Shown one piece after another: positions 15,507-23,441 of a DNA stretch of 36,976 nucleotides (position 1 is the first letter of the stretch; each line of letters opens with the position of its first letter). This DNA comes from UBA6109 sp035366835 (GTDB lineage: Bacteria; Desulfobacterota; Syntrophia; Syntrophales; UBA6109): positions 1-36,976 of the forward strand of contig DAOSIS010000030.1 in assembly GCA_035366835.1 (NCBI GenBank), in the 5' to 3' direction. The position numbers and the translations under genes are program-made. Under the pieces are notes generated by a model. That model saw only the letters and a list, made by a program, of their open reading frames with translations. It did not search any database and was not told the origin of the DNA.

Positions 15507-15836
15507 TTAGAACAGGTATTTCACCAGCAGCGACAGCGCCGCCAGGACGAGGATCAGCAGGGCCACGAGGTGTCTCTTGGGGATGCTGCGGGATCCGAGG
15601 ATCAGGATGCCGCAGTCTCCACAGGAACTCCATCCCTGTCCGACCCCGCGGCCGCAGCGCGGACAACGGGGATTCGTCTCTTCGGAAGCGGCCGCTTTTC
15701 TGCCGACGTTTCTCTTCAACTCCTTGTGAATGTCGTAGCGCCAGCCGCAGTCCTGCTCCGGACATTTTCCCTGGAGGGGCATATCGTCCGTCCACATAAA
15801 ACTTTTTCCGCACCGAGGGCAAGAGATTTTCAGCAT
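15507..15836 (-). CDS. zinc-ribbon protein with C-terminal membrane anchor
   Basis: A 109-residue protein of unknown function. Residues 6-30 carry a first metal site (CPRCG then CPEQDC), residues 58-75 a second (CPRCGRG then CGDCG), both consistent with zinc ribbons. Residues about 88-107 form a transmembrane helix (HLVALLILVLAALSLLVKYLF). The domain is predicted to face the cytosol. GGAAGGGG lies just before the ATG. It is placed between the TRAP permease and gcvT on the same strand. The 63-bp gap upstream contains GC hairpins (for example 15880-15894, GACCCG/CGGGTC) but no T-run or promoter. A regulatory or scaffolding role is possible but unproven. Confidence 0.7.
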   Translation of the reverse strand: MLKISCPRCGKSFMWTDDMPLQGKCPEQDCGWRYDIHKELKRNVGRKAAASEETNPRCPRCGRGVGQGWSSCGDCGILILGSRSIPKRHLVALLILVLAALSLLVKYLF

Positions 15837-15899
15837 GACCCCTTCCGATCTGCGGGCCGCAGCGAGCCCGGTGCCATGAGACCCGAAGCGGGTCGCCCT

Positions 15900-17900
15900 T
15901 CAACAGGCCTGCTCGGCGGTCCGTGCTTTCTTCCTCCTGCTCCACTGATAGAGGAAACCCAGGGTAAGCATGATGAGGCCGATGATATCCGTGAGAGTTC
16001 CGGGATCGATGAGCATCAAACCGGCCGTAGCGCACCAGATGCGCTCCCACCACACCATCCGGGCAAAGATGAATCCGATCATGGCGACGCCGACGCCCAG
16101 CATGCCGCACGAGGCGGTGATGAGATTCTGCAGGAGCAGCAGGGGAGTCGTGCCGATCAGCACCATGGCCGGATTGTAAACGAAGATATAGGGGACGATG
16201 AAGGCCCCGATGGCAAGCTTCGTCGCTTCCACGCCCGTCCAGAAGGGGTCGGATTTCGCAATTCCCGACCCGGCATAAGCAGCCAACGCGACGGGCGGCG
16301 TGATGTCTGCCACGATTCCGAAGTAGAAGACAAAGAGGTGCGCGGCCAGTAGAGGCACGCCCAGCATCACCAGGGCCGGTGCGGCAATCGTCGAGGTAAT
16401 GACGTAGTTGGCCGTCGTCGGCGCCCCCATGCCCAGGATAATGGAGGCGATCATGGTGAAGAACAGCGTGAGGATCAGGTGTCCTCCTGCCAGCTCCACC
16501 AGTCCGTTGGCCATTTTCAAGCCGAGGCCCGTGAGCGTTACGACGCCGACGATGATGCCCGCCGTGGCACAGGCGATGGCGACACCCAGGGCCCCCCGTG
16601 CGCCCGCCTCCAAGGCGTTGACGATGTCGACCGGGCCCATCCGTGTTGCCTTGCGGACCATCCCCGCGATCACCGAAAGCCCCAGTCCCACGAGTGCGGC
16701 CATGGTGGGCGTATAGCCTTCCATCAGGACGTAGATAATGGCGATCAGCGGAACGAAGAGGTGTCCCCTTTCCCGAAGGACCCGCCCGAACTTGGGAAGC
16801 TGCTCACGGCTCATACCCTTCAGGCCGCAGCGCTTGGCCTCGAAGTGGACTTCGATGAAGATGCCGAGAAAGTACAGGCAGGCAGGGATGGCGGCGGCCT
16901 TGGCGATTTCGATGTAGGGGGTGTTCGTAAATTCCGCCATCAGGAAGGCGGCCGCACCCATGATCGGCGGCATGATCTGTCCCCCCGTCGATGCCGACGC
17001 CTCCACGGCGGCGGCGAACTCGGGCCGGTAGCCGAGCTTCTTCATCATGGGGATCGTAAAGCTTCCGGAACCCACCGTATTCGCCACGGAACTTCCTGAG
17101 ATGGTCCCTTCGAGGGCGCTTGTGATGACAGCCACCTTCGCCGGCCCGCCGGAGGCCCAGCCGGCAATGGCGTCGGCGATGTCGATGAAGAGCTTGCCGA
17201 TGCCCGTCTTTTCCAGGAAAGCTCCGAAGAGGATGAAGAGGAAGATGAAGGTCGCCGATACGCCCAGCGGAATGCCCAGGATTCCCTCCGTCGTGAAGTA
17301 CATGTGCGATACGATCCGCTCGATGGAATAGCCGCGATGCGCCAGGAAGCCGGGGAAATAGGGTCCTAGGTAGGAATACAGGAGGAAGGTTCCGGCAATG
17401 CAGACGATGGGCAGTCCCACGACGCGGCGCGCCGCCTCCAGCGTGAGGAGGACGCCGAAGAAACCGACGATGTAGTCGATCCGCGTGTATTCGCCGCCGG
17501 CTTCCATGATGCGCGTGTAATTGAGCGCCATGTACAATCCGACGAAAACGGCGAAGACGGCAAAAAGATAATTGTACCATCGCAGTTTGTTCGAAATTTT
17601 CTTCGTTGACAACGGGTACAGGAGATATACGAGGGCAAAGGCAAAGGAAAGATGGATGGACCGCTGCAACTGTGCCGCCAGCAGGCCGAACAAGCCGGTG
17701 TAGATGTGAAAACAGGAGAAGGCGACTGCAATCCAGTAGACGAGCCAATGATCGAAGCCGGTCAGCTTTCGGAAAGTCGATTCCTTGTCGACCTTCTTCA
17801 AAATGGCTTCGAGCTCCTCCTGCGACACTTCCTGATCGATGTCCTTCCGGGATATGGGGGGTTTTTCATTCTGCGGCGCAATCTCTTTTTCGTTCACCAT
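15900..17900 (-). CDS. TRAP transporter permease, fused small and large subunits (TAXI type)
   Basis: A 666-residue integral membrane protein. After a charged cytosolic N-terminus (1-55), residues about 60-180 match the four-helix DctQ-like part and the remainder the DctM-like part of a fused TRAP permease. Conserved loops include STGGQIMPPIMGAAAF and ILGMGAPTTANYVI. TRAP systems import carboxylates with a sodium gradient and a periplasmic binding protein. The fused form goes with TAXI binding proteins, here encoded upstream. The start chosen is ATG at 17900, with GAGGGG nearby. It overlaps the DUF1850 gene end by 7 nt. The substrate is not predictable from sequence; glutamate-like or other carboxylates are candidates. 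Confidence 0.92.
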   Translation of the reverse strand: MVNEKEIAPQNEKPPISRKDIDQEVSQEELEAILKKVDKESTFRKLTGFDHWLVYWIAVAFSCFHIYTGLFGLLAAQLQRSIHLSFAFALVYLLYPLSTKKISNKLRWYNYLFAVFAVFVGLYMALNYTRIMEAGGEYTRIDYIVGFFGVLLTLEAARRVVGLPIVCIAGTFLLYSYLGPYFPGFLAHRGYSIERIVSHMYFTTEGILGIPLGVSATFIFLFILFGAFLEKTGIGKLFIDIADAIAGWASGGPAKVAVITSALEGTISGSSVANTVGSGSFTIPMMKKLGYRPEFAAAVEASASTGGQIMPPIMGAAAFLMAEFTNTPYIEIAKAAAIPACLYFLGIFIEVHFEAKRCGLKGMSREQLPKFGRVLRERGHLFVPLIAIIYVLMEGYTPTMAALVGLGLSVIAGMVRKATRMGPVDIVNALEAGARGALGVAIACATAGIIVGVVTLTGLGLKMANGLVELAGGHLILTLFFTMIASIILGMGAPTTANYVITSTIAAPALVMLGVPLLAAHLFVFYFGIVADITPPVALAAYAGSGIAKSDPFWTGVEATKLAIGAFIVPYIFVYNPAMVLIGTTPLLLLQNLITASCGMLGVGVAMIGFIFARMVWWERIWCATAGLMLIDPGTLTDIIGLIMLTLGFLYQWSRRKKARTAEQAC

Positions 17901-18400
17901 ATGCACCCCTCTCTGAGGATTTTGTACAGGGATTGTTTCTCCACGGAAAAATTCAATGCCGTTCCCGGTTCGGCTATGGCGGCCAGGGCGATGACGCGAT
18001 CCTTTATATGCAAGGCGTGTTCAGCTACGCGGCCTACGAAGATCGTCACATCCGACACCGGGCGGTCCACGGTGTATTCGAGCCAGCCGTCGGATCCGAC
18101 GCGAAGAGGATGCTCCGCGGTTGCGACCTCGGGGATACCGGCGCCGAAGGAATCGAAGCGCGACTTCACGATCCGCATGCCCTCCGGCTCGATCCTCAAC
18201 GTGTCGTAGACGGGGCGGCGATTGACCGAATGCACGTAGGAGATGACGAATTCCTCTCCCTGCGTGACGCTGGCGCAAAACCTGGTCTCGCCGGTCTTGT
18301 CGCAACTTACGACCAAAACAGTCCGCCATGGAATGAAAAAGGCGGCGGAAACCACCACCGCCAACAAAGCGGGAATGACGATCCCCAATGTCCTGCGCAT
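17894..18400 (-). CDS. DUF1850 protein of a TAXI TRAP transporter operon
   Basis: A 168-residue protein with an N-terminal hydrophobic segment (residues 4-23) and an extracytoplasmic domain containing the DUF1850 hallmark SYVHSVNRRPVYD (54-66). This family is regularly encoded next to fused TAXI-type TRAP permeases, as here, but its role is not established; an accessory or assembly role is assumed. The ribosome site before the ATG at 18400 is weak. It lies downstream of a hairpin plus U-tract that separates it from the binding-protein gene, so it and the permease are probably made at a lower level. Confidence 0.82.
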   Translation of the reverse strand: MRRTLGIVIPALLAVVVSAAFFIPWRTVLVVSCDKTGETRFCASVTQGEEFVISYVHSVNRRPVYDTLRIEPEGMRIVKSRFDSFGAGIPEVATAEHPLRVGSDGWLEYTVDRPVSDVTIFVGRVAEHALHIKDRVIALAAIAEPGTALNFSVEKQSLYKILREGCIW

Positions 18401-18408
18401 TCGCTCAC

Positions 18409-18443
18409 AAAAGAAAAGGACGGGCGGGAGTGCCCGCCCGTCC
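18409..18443 (-). terminator. intra-operon attenuating terminator between binding protein and DUF1850
   Basis: A perfect 11-bp stem, GGACGGGCGGG paired with CCCGCCCGTCC (18418-18443), has a 4-nt loop. On the minus strand it is followed by TTTTCTTTT (18417-18409). It stands 13 bp after the binding-protein stop and just before the DUF1850 gene, where partial termination would give more binding protein than permease. Confidence 0.75.
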
Positions 18444-18456
18444 TTCGTTCACGGAC

Positions 18457-19404
18457 TTACAGGAGTCCTTTCTCTTTGTAATACTTCACCGCACCCGGGT
18501 GGAAGGGGATGGAAACGCCAGTCGACGCCTTCTTCACGTTCAACTCCTTGCCTTTGGCGTGAGCGGTAGCAAGTTCACTCTGATTGTCGAAGAGTGCCTT
18601 CACCAGATTGTAGGCGACGTCTTCCTTCACTTCCGTGTTCACGATCAGGACGGCGTTCACGGCTACGGTCTTCACGTCCTTCGTGATCCCCTTATAGGTG
18701 TTGGCAGGGATGGTGAAGGGGCTCAGGAAGGGGTATTTCTTCACAAGCTGCTTCGCCTTGTCGTCGGAAACGTTGATGATTTTCACGCTGTGCTGTGCGC
18801 CGATATCCATGATCGCCGCGTTGGGAATACCCGCGACGACGATGAAGGCGTCGATGTGCTTGTCTTTGAACTGTTCCGCGCTTTCGGCGAAGGAAAGGTA
18901 CTGGGCCTTCACGTCTTCCTTCTTCAGTCCGTAGATGTCGCAGAGCTGACGGAAATTGGCCTCGGTGCCGCTGCCGGGAGCACCGACGCCGATCTTCATC
19001 CCTTTGAGATCATCGAAGCTGTCGGCCTTGCTGTCGCCGCGGACGACGACCTGAATGACTTCAGGATACAGAACGGCCAGTGCGGCCATCTTCGTGAGTT
19101 TCTCTTTGAAGGCCTCCTTGGCGTTGTAGGCGAAGTCGATCGTATCGCTCTGGACGATGGCGAGTTCCGCTTCCTTCTTGTTGACGAGACGGACGTTTTC
19201 CGCGGAGGCGCCCGTCGCCTGAGCCGTCACGTTCATCCCGGCAATCTTGGAGTTCCAGATCTTGGCCATGGCGCCGCCGAAGGGATAATACGTACCCGCG
19301 GTTCCCCCCGTTGCCAGGACCATCTTGACGTCGGCCGCGAGGGCCGTTGACGCCAAACCGACTGCGAACAGACACGCCAGAAGTACAACCACTGCCCTTT
19401 TCAT
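18457..19404 (-). CDS. TAXI family TRAP transporter solute-binding protein
   Basis: A 315-residue periplasmic receptor. A signal peptide spans residues 1-23, with cleavage after ALA. The mature start with VLATGGTAGTYYPFGGAMAKIWN is the TAXI-family hallmark, followed by GASAENVRLV and ELAIVQSDTIDFAY. TAXI proteins deliver substrate to fused TRAP permeases, here the gene three positions downstream. AGGAGGATC precedes the ATG. The gene has its own promoter (19459-19488) and a hairpin terminator after it. Confidence 0.93.
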   Translation of the reverse strand: MKRAVVVLLACLFAVGLASTALAADVKMVLATGGTAGTYYPFGGAMAKIWNSKIAGMNVTAQATGASAENVRLVNKKEAELAIVQSDTIDFAYNAKEAFKEKLTKMAALAVLYPEVIQVVVRGDSKADSFDDLKGMKIGVGAPGSGTEANFRQLCDIYGLKKEDVKAQYLSFAESAEQFKDKHIDAFIVVAGIPNAAIMDIGAQHSVKIINVSDDKAKQLVKKYPFLSPFTIPANTYKGITKDVKTVAVNAVLIVNTEVKEDVAYNLVKALFDNQSELATAHAKGKELNVKKASTGVSIPFHPGAVKYYKEKGLL

Positions 19405-19458
19405 AACGATCCTCCTTTGTCCTGTAGGTGTGAAAAAAATGACCGTTCAAGGAATCGA

Positions 19459-19488
19459 ACTATAAACAGGCCCTCGGCCTGATGTCAA
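19459..19488 (-). promoter_or_regulatory. promoter of the TAXI-TRAP operon with operator-like dyad in the spacer
   Basis: On the minus strand TTGACA (19488-19483) and TATAGT (19464-19459) are separated by 18 bp. The spacer contains the perfect dyad CAGGCC-GAG-GGCCTG (19481-19467). A dyad between -35 and -10 is a common place for a repressor or a MerR-like activator. The promoter may serve the whole 15-kb minus-strand run. Confidence 0.6.
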
Positions 19489-19552
19489 GCGGCATTCGGC
19501 CGCCGAAATCGGGATCCACGGCCGCAGAGCGGATAATTTTTATTTCAAATTT

Positions 19553-19566
19553 AATTTAATTAAATT
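19553..19566. repeat. AT palindrome upstream of the tctC promoter
   Basis: AATTTAATTAAATT is a perfect 14-bp palindrome 6 bp upstream of the -35 box. Its 12-base part TTTAATTAAATT (19555-19566) recurs at 23429-23440, just before the sdhA promoter. It could be a regulator site or an UP element. Confidence 0.5.
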
Positions 19567-19572
19567 TACTCA

Positions 19573-19601
19573 TTGACAAAATGTGTAGGATTGTTTACAT
19601 T
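19573..19601 (+). promoter_or_regulatory. promoter of tctCBA
   Basis: A perfect TTGACA (19573-19578) and TACATT (19596-19601) are 17 bp apart, giving a start near 19608. It is divergent from the TAXI-TRAP promoter, with about 84 bp between the two -35 boxes. Confidence 0.6.
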
Positions 19602-19607
19602 CGCCTC

Positions 19608-19989
19608 TCCAAAATCTCATGGGCATCGGGCAAGGAAAAAGCAATCCGTCCATGTCGCCAGGGGGCATCCAACCGGAGGCGCGGTCGGCGCGCGAGGATG
19701 CCGTTGGACTCATCGATAGAGACCTGCCAGATTTTTAGAAACAGTTAAAAACCATTCCATGCGGATCAAGGATCCGACTGAAGGCCGTAGGCGCTGAAGG
19801 GGGGTAAGACCGGAAGCAGGCAAGAGCTTCCCGGGACCGCTCGTCTCAAGAGAGCTTCCAATCCTATGGATTGGTCCATAGGGCTCGAAGTGCGGCTGGG
19901 CAGAATCGGAATGGTCGTCTCGTCGGGAGACGCACATTTTTCGCCGAAAGATCCTGAATCCAGTCATGTTTGATCCAAAGGAGGGAATT
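19608..19989 (+). promoter_or_regulatory. long structured 5' leader of tctC with competing hairpins
   Basis: About 380 nt lie between the predicted start and the tctC ATG without a convincing gene. Several perfect stems overlap. CCAATCC/GGATTGG (19858-19874) excludes CTATGGA/TCCATAG (19864-19881). GGAAGC (19812-19817) can pair with either copy of a repeated AGAGCTTCC (19823-19831, 19851-19859). GAGACG (19927-19932) can pair with CGTCTC at 19916-19921 or at 19842-19847, the near pairing being followed by TTTTT at 19937-19941. GGCATCC/GGATGCC (19664-19702) competes with CCAAC/GTTGG. I do not recognise a known riboswitch class. Confidence 0.45.
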
Positions 19990-20964
19990 ATGAAGAGAGT
20001 GAGGGGGATTGTCTGTGCGGTTCTTTTCGGGATCGGTTTGTGTTTCTCAAGCGTGGGCACCGCTTCGGCCGCGTATCCGGAGCGGGCAATTGAGATTCTC
20101 GTTCCCTTCGGCGTCGGCGGCGGAAGCGACACGGCCGCGCGCGCAGTCGTCGAAGGCATGAAGCTGAAGGAGAAGTATCCCCTGGTCATCAACAACATGC
20201 CCGGCGGCGGGGCGACGAAAGGCATGCTGTATGTATCGCAGCAACCGGCTGACGGCTACACGGTGCTCGCCGTTACGACGTCTCATCTGATCGACGCCGT
20301 TAAACCGAAGACGCGGGCGCACATCCTGCGCGATTTCGACCCCCTCATGAGGATCCAGTGGGATACCTCGGCGGTCTCCATTGCCGGGGATTCGAAGTTC
20401 AAGACGCTGGCGGATCTGGTGGACTATGGGAAGAAGAATCCGAAGATGCTGAAGTTCGCCGGCACGTCGCCGGGCGGCTGGTCCGAGATTCAGACGGTGG
20501 CCTTTTTCAAGAAGTGTGGCGTGGACGTGACATTTGTCCCATTTGATTCGGGCGCGGAGATCAAGGCGGCGATCATCGGCGGCCACATCACCGGTGCCGT
20601 GGAGGAACTGGCGGAGACACTGCCCCTGATCAGGGCGGGGAAACTCAAGGCGCTGGCCGTCATCATGGACAAGCGTCATCCGGCTCTTCCTGACGTCCCT
20701 TCGAGCCTGGAGCTGAAGATCGACTACACGCACGGCCTGATGAGGGCTTGGGCGGTCAAGAAAGGAACGCCGTCCGACCGCCAGAAGTTTCTGCACGACT
20801 GGATCAAGAAGGCCCTGGATACACCGATGTACAAGAAGTTCGTGGAAGACAACCATCTCTATGCGCGGCCCGGTTACCTGGGGCCCGAAGAGACGAGGAA
20901 GTATTGGGAGGACGAAGTCAAATTCTTCGGCGATGTCCTCAAGGATCTGGGATACGTGAAGTAA
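19990..20964 (+). CDS. tctC: TctC-family tripartite tricarboxylate transporter substrate-binding protein
   Basis: A 324-residue periplasmic receptor of the TTT (Bug) family. The signal peptide covers about residues 1-27 (cleaved near ASA). The mature N-terminus YPERAIEILVPFGVGGGSDTAAR is the family hallmark, and residues around LPDVPS also match. Such receptors bind citrate or other carboxylates and feed TctAB. The start is ATG at 19990, 5 nt after AGGAGGG; an upstream in-frame ATG at 19966 precedes that site. It is the first gene of the transporter operon, preceded by the long leader. Confidence 0.92.
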   Translation: MKRVRGIVCAVLFGIGLCFSSVGTASAAYPERAIEILVPFGVGGGSDTAARAVVEGMKLKEKYPLVINNMPGGGATKGMLYVSQQPADGYTVLAVTTSHLIDAVKPKTRAHILRDFDPLMRIQWDTSAVSIAGDSKFKTLADLVDYGKKNPKMLKFAGTSPGGWSEIQTVAFFKKCGVDVTFVPFDSGAEIKAAIIGGHITGAVEELAETLPLIRAGKLKALAVIMDKRHPALPDVPSSLELKIDYTHGLMRAWAVKKGTPSDRQKFLHDWIKKALDTPMYKKFVEDNHLYARPGYLGPEETRKYWEDEVKFFGDVLKDLGYVK

Positions 20965-21040
20965 ATCGGTTGCCGGGTAAGATTGGGGTTGTGCGGAGAA
21001 GCGCTTCTCCGCACAACCCGTTTGCCGTGCAGGGGGTACT

Positions 21041-21553
21041 ATGAAAAAGGGTGAGATCGCAACGGGCGCGTTCTGCGTCGCCTTTTTTTCATTCATGCTG
21101 ATTCAGGGATTCGATCTTCTTGAAACGAGGCGGTCCGGTGAGGTGGGAAGCGGTTTCTGGCCTGTGATGTCCCTGATCGCCTGCCTCGGGTTCAGCATTG
21201 CCTGGCTCGTCATGACCGTCGTCGAATCGAGAAAGACCCGGGTAGAACCCACCGCGGCGCCGACAAGAGAGGAGGCGGCCGGGGCATGGGTTCGGCGCAG
21301 AACCGTCGGACTGAGCATTCTCTGTCTTTTCCTCTACATTGTGGTCATGCCCTGGATCGGATTCGTCCTTTCGACCTTTCTCTTCGTTTTTGCCTTTGCG
21401 GTGTCGCTCGGCGAAAGGAGAAAATTGGTTCTCTCCGTCTCGCCCTTTCTCGTGACGGCGATGGTCGTCGCCGTATTCGCGAAATTCATCACGATCCCCT
21501 TTCCCCGGGGCGTGGGAGTCTTTGCCGCGTTCAGCCGGCTCTTCTATCAGTAA
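21041..21553 (+). CDS. tctB: TctB-family transporter small membrane subunit
   Basis: A 170-residue protein with four predicted transmembrane helices (about 7-25, 42-62, 88-108, 112-160 as two closely packed helices). It fits the TctB/DUF1468 small subunit of tripartite tricarboxylate transporters: right length, helix pattern, and a typical place between tctC and tctA. The sequence of this family is poorly conserved, so context carries much of the call. AGGGGG precedes the ATG. Confidence 0.88.
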   Translation: MKKGEIATGAFCVAFFSFMLIQGFDLLETRRSGEVGSGFWPVMSLIACLGFSIAWLVMTVVESRKTRVEPTAAPTREEAAGAWVRRRTVGLSILCLFLYIVVMPWIGFVLSTFLFVFAFAVSLGERRKLVLSVSPFLVTAMVVAVFAKFITIPFPRGVGVFAAFSRLFYQ

Positions 21554-21580
21554 TTCCATCATCCGATGAGGTAATCCGAT

Positions 21581-23074
21581 ATGATCGATCATTACCTTCA
21601 GGCGTTTGCAACGGTTCTGCTGCCCCAGAACATCCTGGCCATGTGCCTGGGCGGCCTCTGGGGCCTGCTCGCAGGCGCTCTCCCCGGCATCAGCACCTCC
21701 ATGGGAATCGTCCTTCTCCTCTCCTTCACGTACTCTCTCTCGCCGATGACGGCATTCTGCCTGCTGGTCGCCGCCTACTGCGGCGGCATCACGGGCGGTT
21801 CCATCACGTCGATCCTGTTCGGGATTCCCGGCGAACCTTCGTCGGTGCCTACGGTGATCGAAGGGCATTCCCTGGCCAAACAGGGTCGCGCCGCCTATGC
21901 CCTGTGGACATTTCTGATCTGTTCCATCTACGGAGGAATCTTCAGCGTCATCGTGATGATGGTGGCGACCCCCCTGATAGCGGGATTCGCCCTGCAGTTC
22001 GGTCCCCCGGAGTTTTTTGCCCTGACGGTGCTGGGATTGAGTGTGGTTTCCAGCCTGTCGGGAAAATCGATGGTCAAGGGCTTTCTCTCCTGCTTCTTCG
22101 GCCTTTTCCTGGCGACGATCGGAACGGACGGCATCACGGGCGGGGAGCGATTTACCTTCGATACGACGATCCTTTTGGGAGGGATCAGCTTCGTCGTCGC
22201 CATGGTGGGGCTTCTCGCCGTTTCGGAAATCTTCATCGAGGCGGAAGAACCTTTCAAGGAATACAAGGGTTCGGTGGGGTACAAGAGCATGCGGGACGAG
22301 ATGCCGCCTTTTTCCCTTTTCAAGAGCCAGTGGGCGAATCTGATCCGCTCCCCCATCATCGGGACGGTCGTCGGGGCCCTCCCGGGCGCCGGGGCTACGA
22401 TCGCAGCCTTCCTGGCTTACGGGACGACGGCGAGGCTTTCGAAGAATCCGGAGAAGTTCGGGAAGGGCGCCATCGACGGCCTGATGTCCTCCGAGTGCGC
22501 AAACAACGCCTCGACGGGAGGTTCCATGACGATCCTTCTGTCCCTGGGACTGCCCGGCAGCAACACGACGGCGATGATGATCGCCGCCTTCATGATCCAC
22601 GGGATGCAGCCGGGTCCTCTGCTCCTGACAACACGGCCCGACATCATCTACGGAATCTTCGTGGCCATGCTGCTTTCGAACCTCTTCCTGCTGGTACTGA
22701 CGGCCTTCGTCGGGATACGGATGTTTCTTGAATTGAACCGTCTTCCCTATTCCATTTTCTCGGCCGTGATCATGATCCTTTGTGTCGTCGGCGCCTTCGG
22801 CTTGGCCAACAGTACGGACGACTTGTACCTCATGTTCGTTTTCGGCGTCGTCGGATATGTGATGATGAAGTTCGATATCCCCGTGGCGCCGGCGATCCTG
22901 GCGCTCGTCCTGGGTGACATGGCGGAACTGGCCCTGCGCAGGTCGCTGCTCCTGTCGATGGGCGATCCCACGATCCTCATCAGCCGGCCCATCAGCATCA
23001 TTCTGTTGCTGGGTGCGGTTATTTCCATCGTCTATCCCCTGATCAAGAAGCCAAAGATCCTGCAGGGGGCATAG
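21581..23074 (+). CDS. tctA: TctA-family transporter large membrane subunit
   Basis: A 497-residue membrane protein with about 12 helices, the transport channel of the TTT system. Conserved signatures include GLLAGALPGISTSMGI near residue 30, SITSILFGIPGEPSSVPT, GALPGAGATIAAFLAYG and GGSMTILLSLGLPGSNTTA. It probably works as a proton or sodium symporter with TctB and TctC. It follows tctB by 27 bp with GAGGT as ribosome site, and precedes a PrpD remnant that hints at the former pathway of the substrate. Confidence 0.94.
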   Translation: MIDHYLQAFATVLLPQNILAMCLGGLWGLLAGALPGISTSMGIVLLLSFTYSLSPMTAFCLLVAAYCGGITGGSITSILFGIPGEPSSVPTVIEGHSLAKQGRAAYALWTFLICSIYGGIFSVIVMMVATPLIAGFALQFGPPEFFALTVLGLSVVSSLSGKSMVKGFLSCFFGLFLATIGTDGITGGERFTFDTTILLGGISFVVAMVGLLAVSEIFIEAEEPFKEYKGSVGYKSMRDEMPPFSLFKSQWANLIRSPIIGTVVGALPGAGATIAAFLAYGTTARLSKNPEKFGKGAIDGLMSSECANNASTGGSMTILLSLGLPGSNTTAMMIAAFMIHGMQPGPLLLTTRPDIIYGIFVAMLLSNLFLLVLTAFVGIRMFLELNRLPYSIFSAVIMILCVVGAFGLANSTDDLYLMFVFGVVGYVMMKFDIPVAPAILALVLGDMAELALRRSLLLSMGDPTILISRPISIILLLGAVISIVYPLIKKPKILQGA

Positions 23075-23096
23075 CGTAGCACGCGGAGAAGAGAAC

Positions 23097-23303
23097 ATGT
23101 CCGGGGAGACAAGGGCGCTGGCGGATTTTGCCTCCGGCCTGAAGTTCGAGGCGATCGACCGGCGCCTGGTCGACTGTTTCAAGAAATACCTGCTGGACGC
23201 CCATGCGGCCGAGCCGGATCGGGCGGAGTGCATCATCGACACCGTGGGCCGCCTGGAAAGGCTGTCGGATATCCGGGAACTCGCAGGCCTCCTCGCACGA
23301 TGA
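23097..23303 (+). pseudogene. internal-deletion remnant of an MmgE/PrpD-family gene
   Basis: A 68-residue open frame. Residues 1-35 (TRALADFASGLKFEAID then FKKYLLDA) match the N-terminus of MmgE/PrpD proteins, the 2-methylcitrate dehydratase/cis-aconitate decarboxylase family. Residues 36-68 (PDRAECIIDTVGRLERLSD, IRELAGLL) match their C-terminus. Family members are about 450 residues, so roughly 390 residues were lost in frame. A ribosome site (GGAGAAGAG) is intact, so the peptide may still be made but cannot be an enzyme. It sits 22 bp after tctA. The alternative, an unrelated small protein, is less likely given similarity at both ends. Confidence 0.6.
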
Positions 23304-23428
23304 GGGGACATCTGGCAGCAAAAAGAATAGGCAGGTTCTTTCCCGCCAGGATCTTCAACGGATTGAAAGAGCGCCGCACAGTGACGAAGCCCGGGGAGAA
23401 CGTCTGTGGGGCAGTTCATAATAAAATA

Positions 23429-23440
23429 TTTAATTAAATT
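23429..23440. repeat. second copy of the AT palindrome, upstream of the sdhA promoter
   Basis: TTTAATTAAATT is identical over 12 bases to 19555-19566 and ends 1 bp before TTGACA. The palindrome centre is about 8.5 bp from the -35, against 13.5 bp at tctC. The surrounding 23304-23428 shows no gene or strong terminator. Confidence 0.5.
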
Positions 23441-23441
23441 C

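Noticed and set aside
19790..19935. T-box, cobalamin or group II intron domain in the tctC leader
   Set aside because: Hairpins are present but the conserved T-box bulge, cobalamin box or domain V signature could not be found.
19710..20225. A minus-strand open frame of 171 codons over the tctC leader and 5' end
   Set aside because: Overlaps the TctC signal peptide region, has no family features, and the region is better explained as a structured leader.
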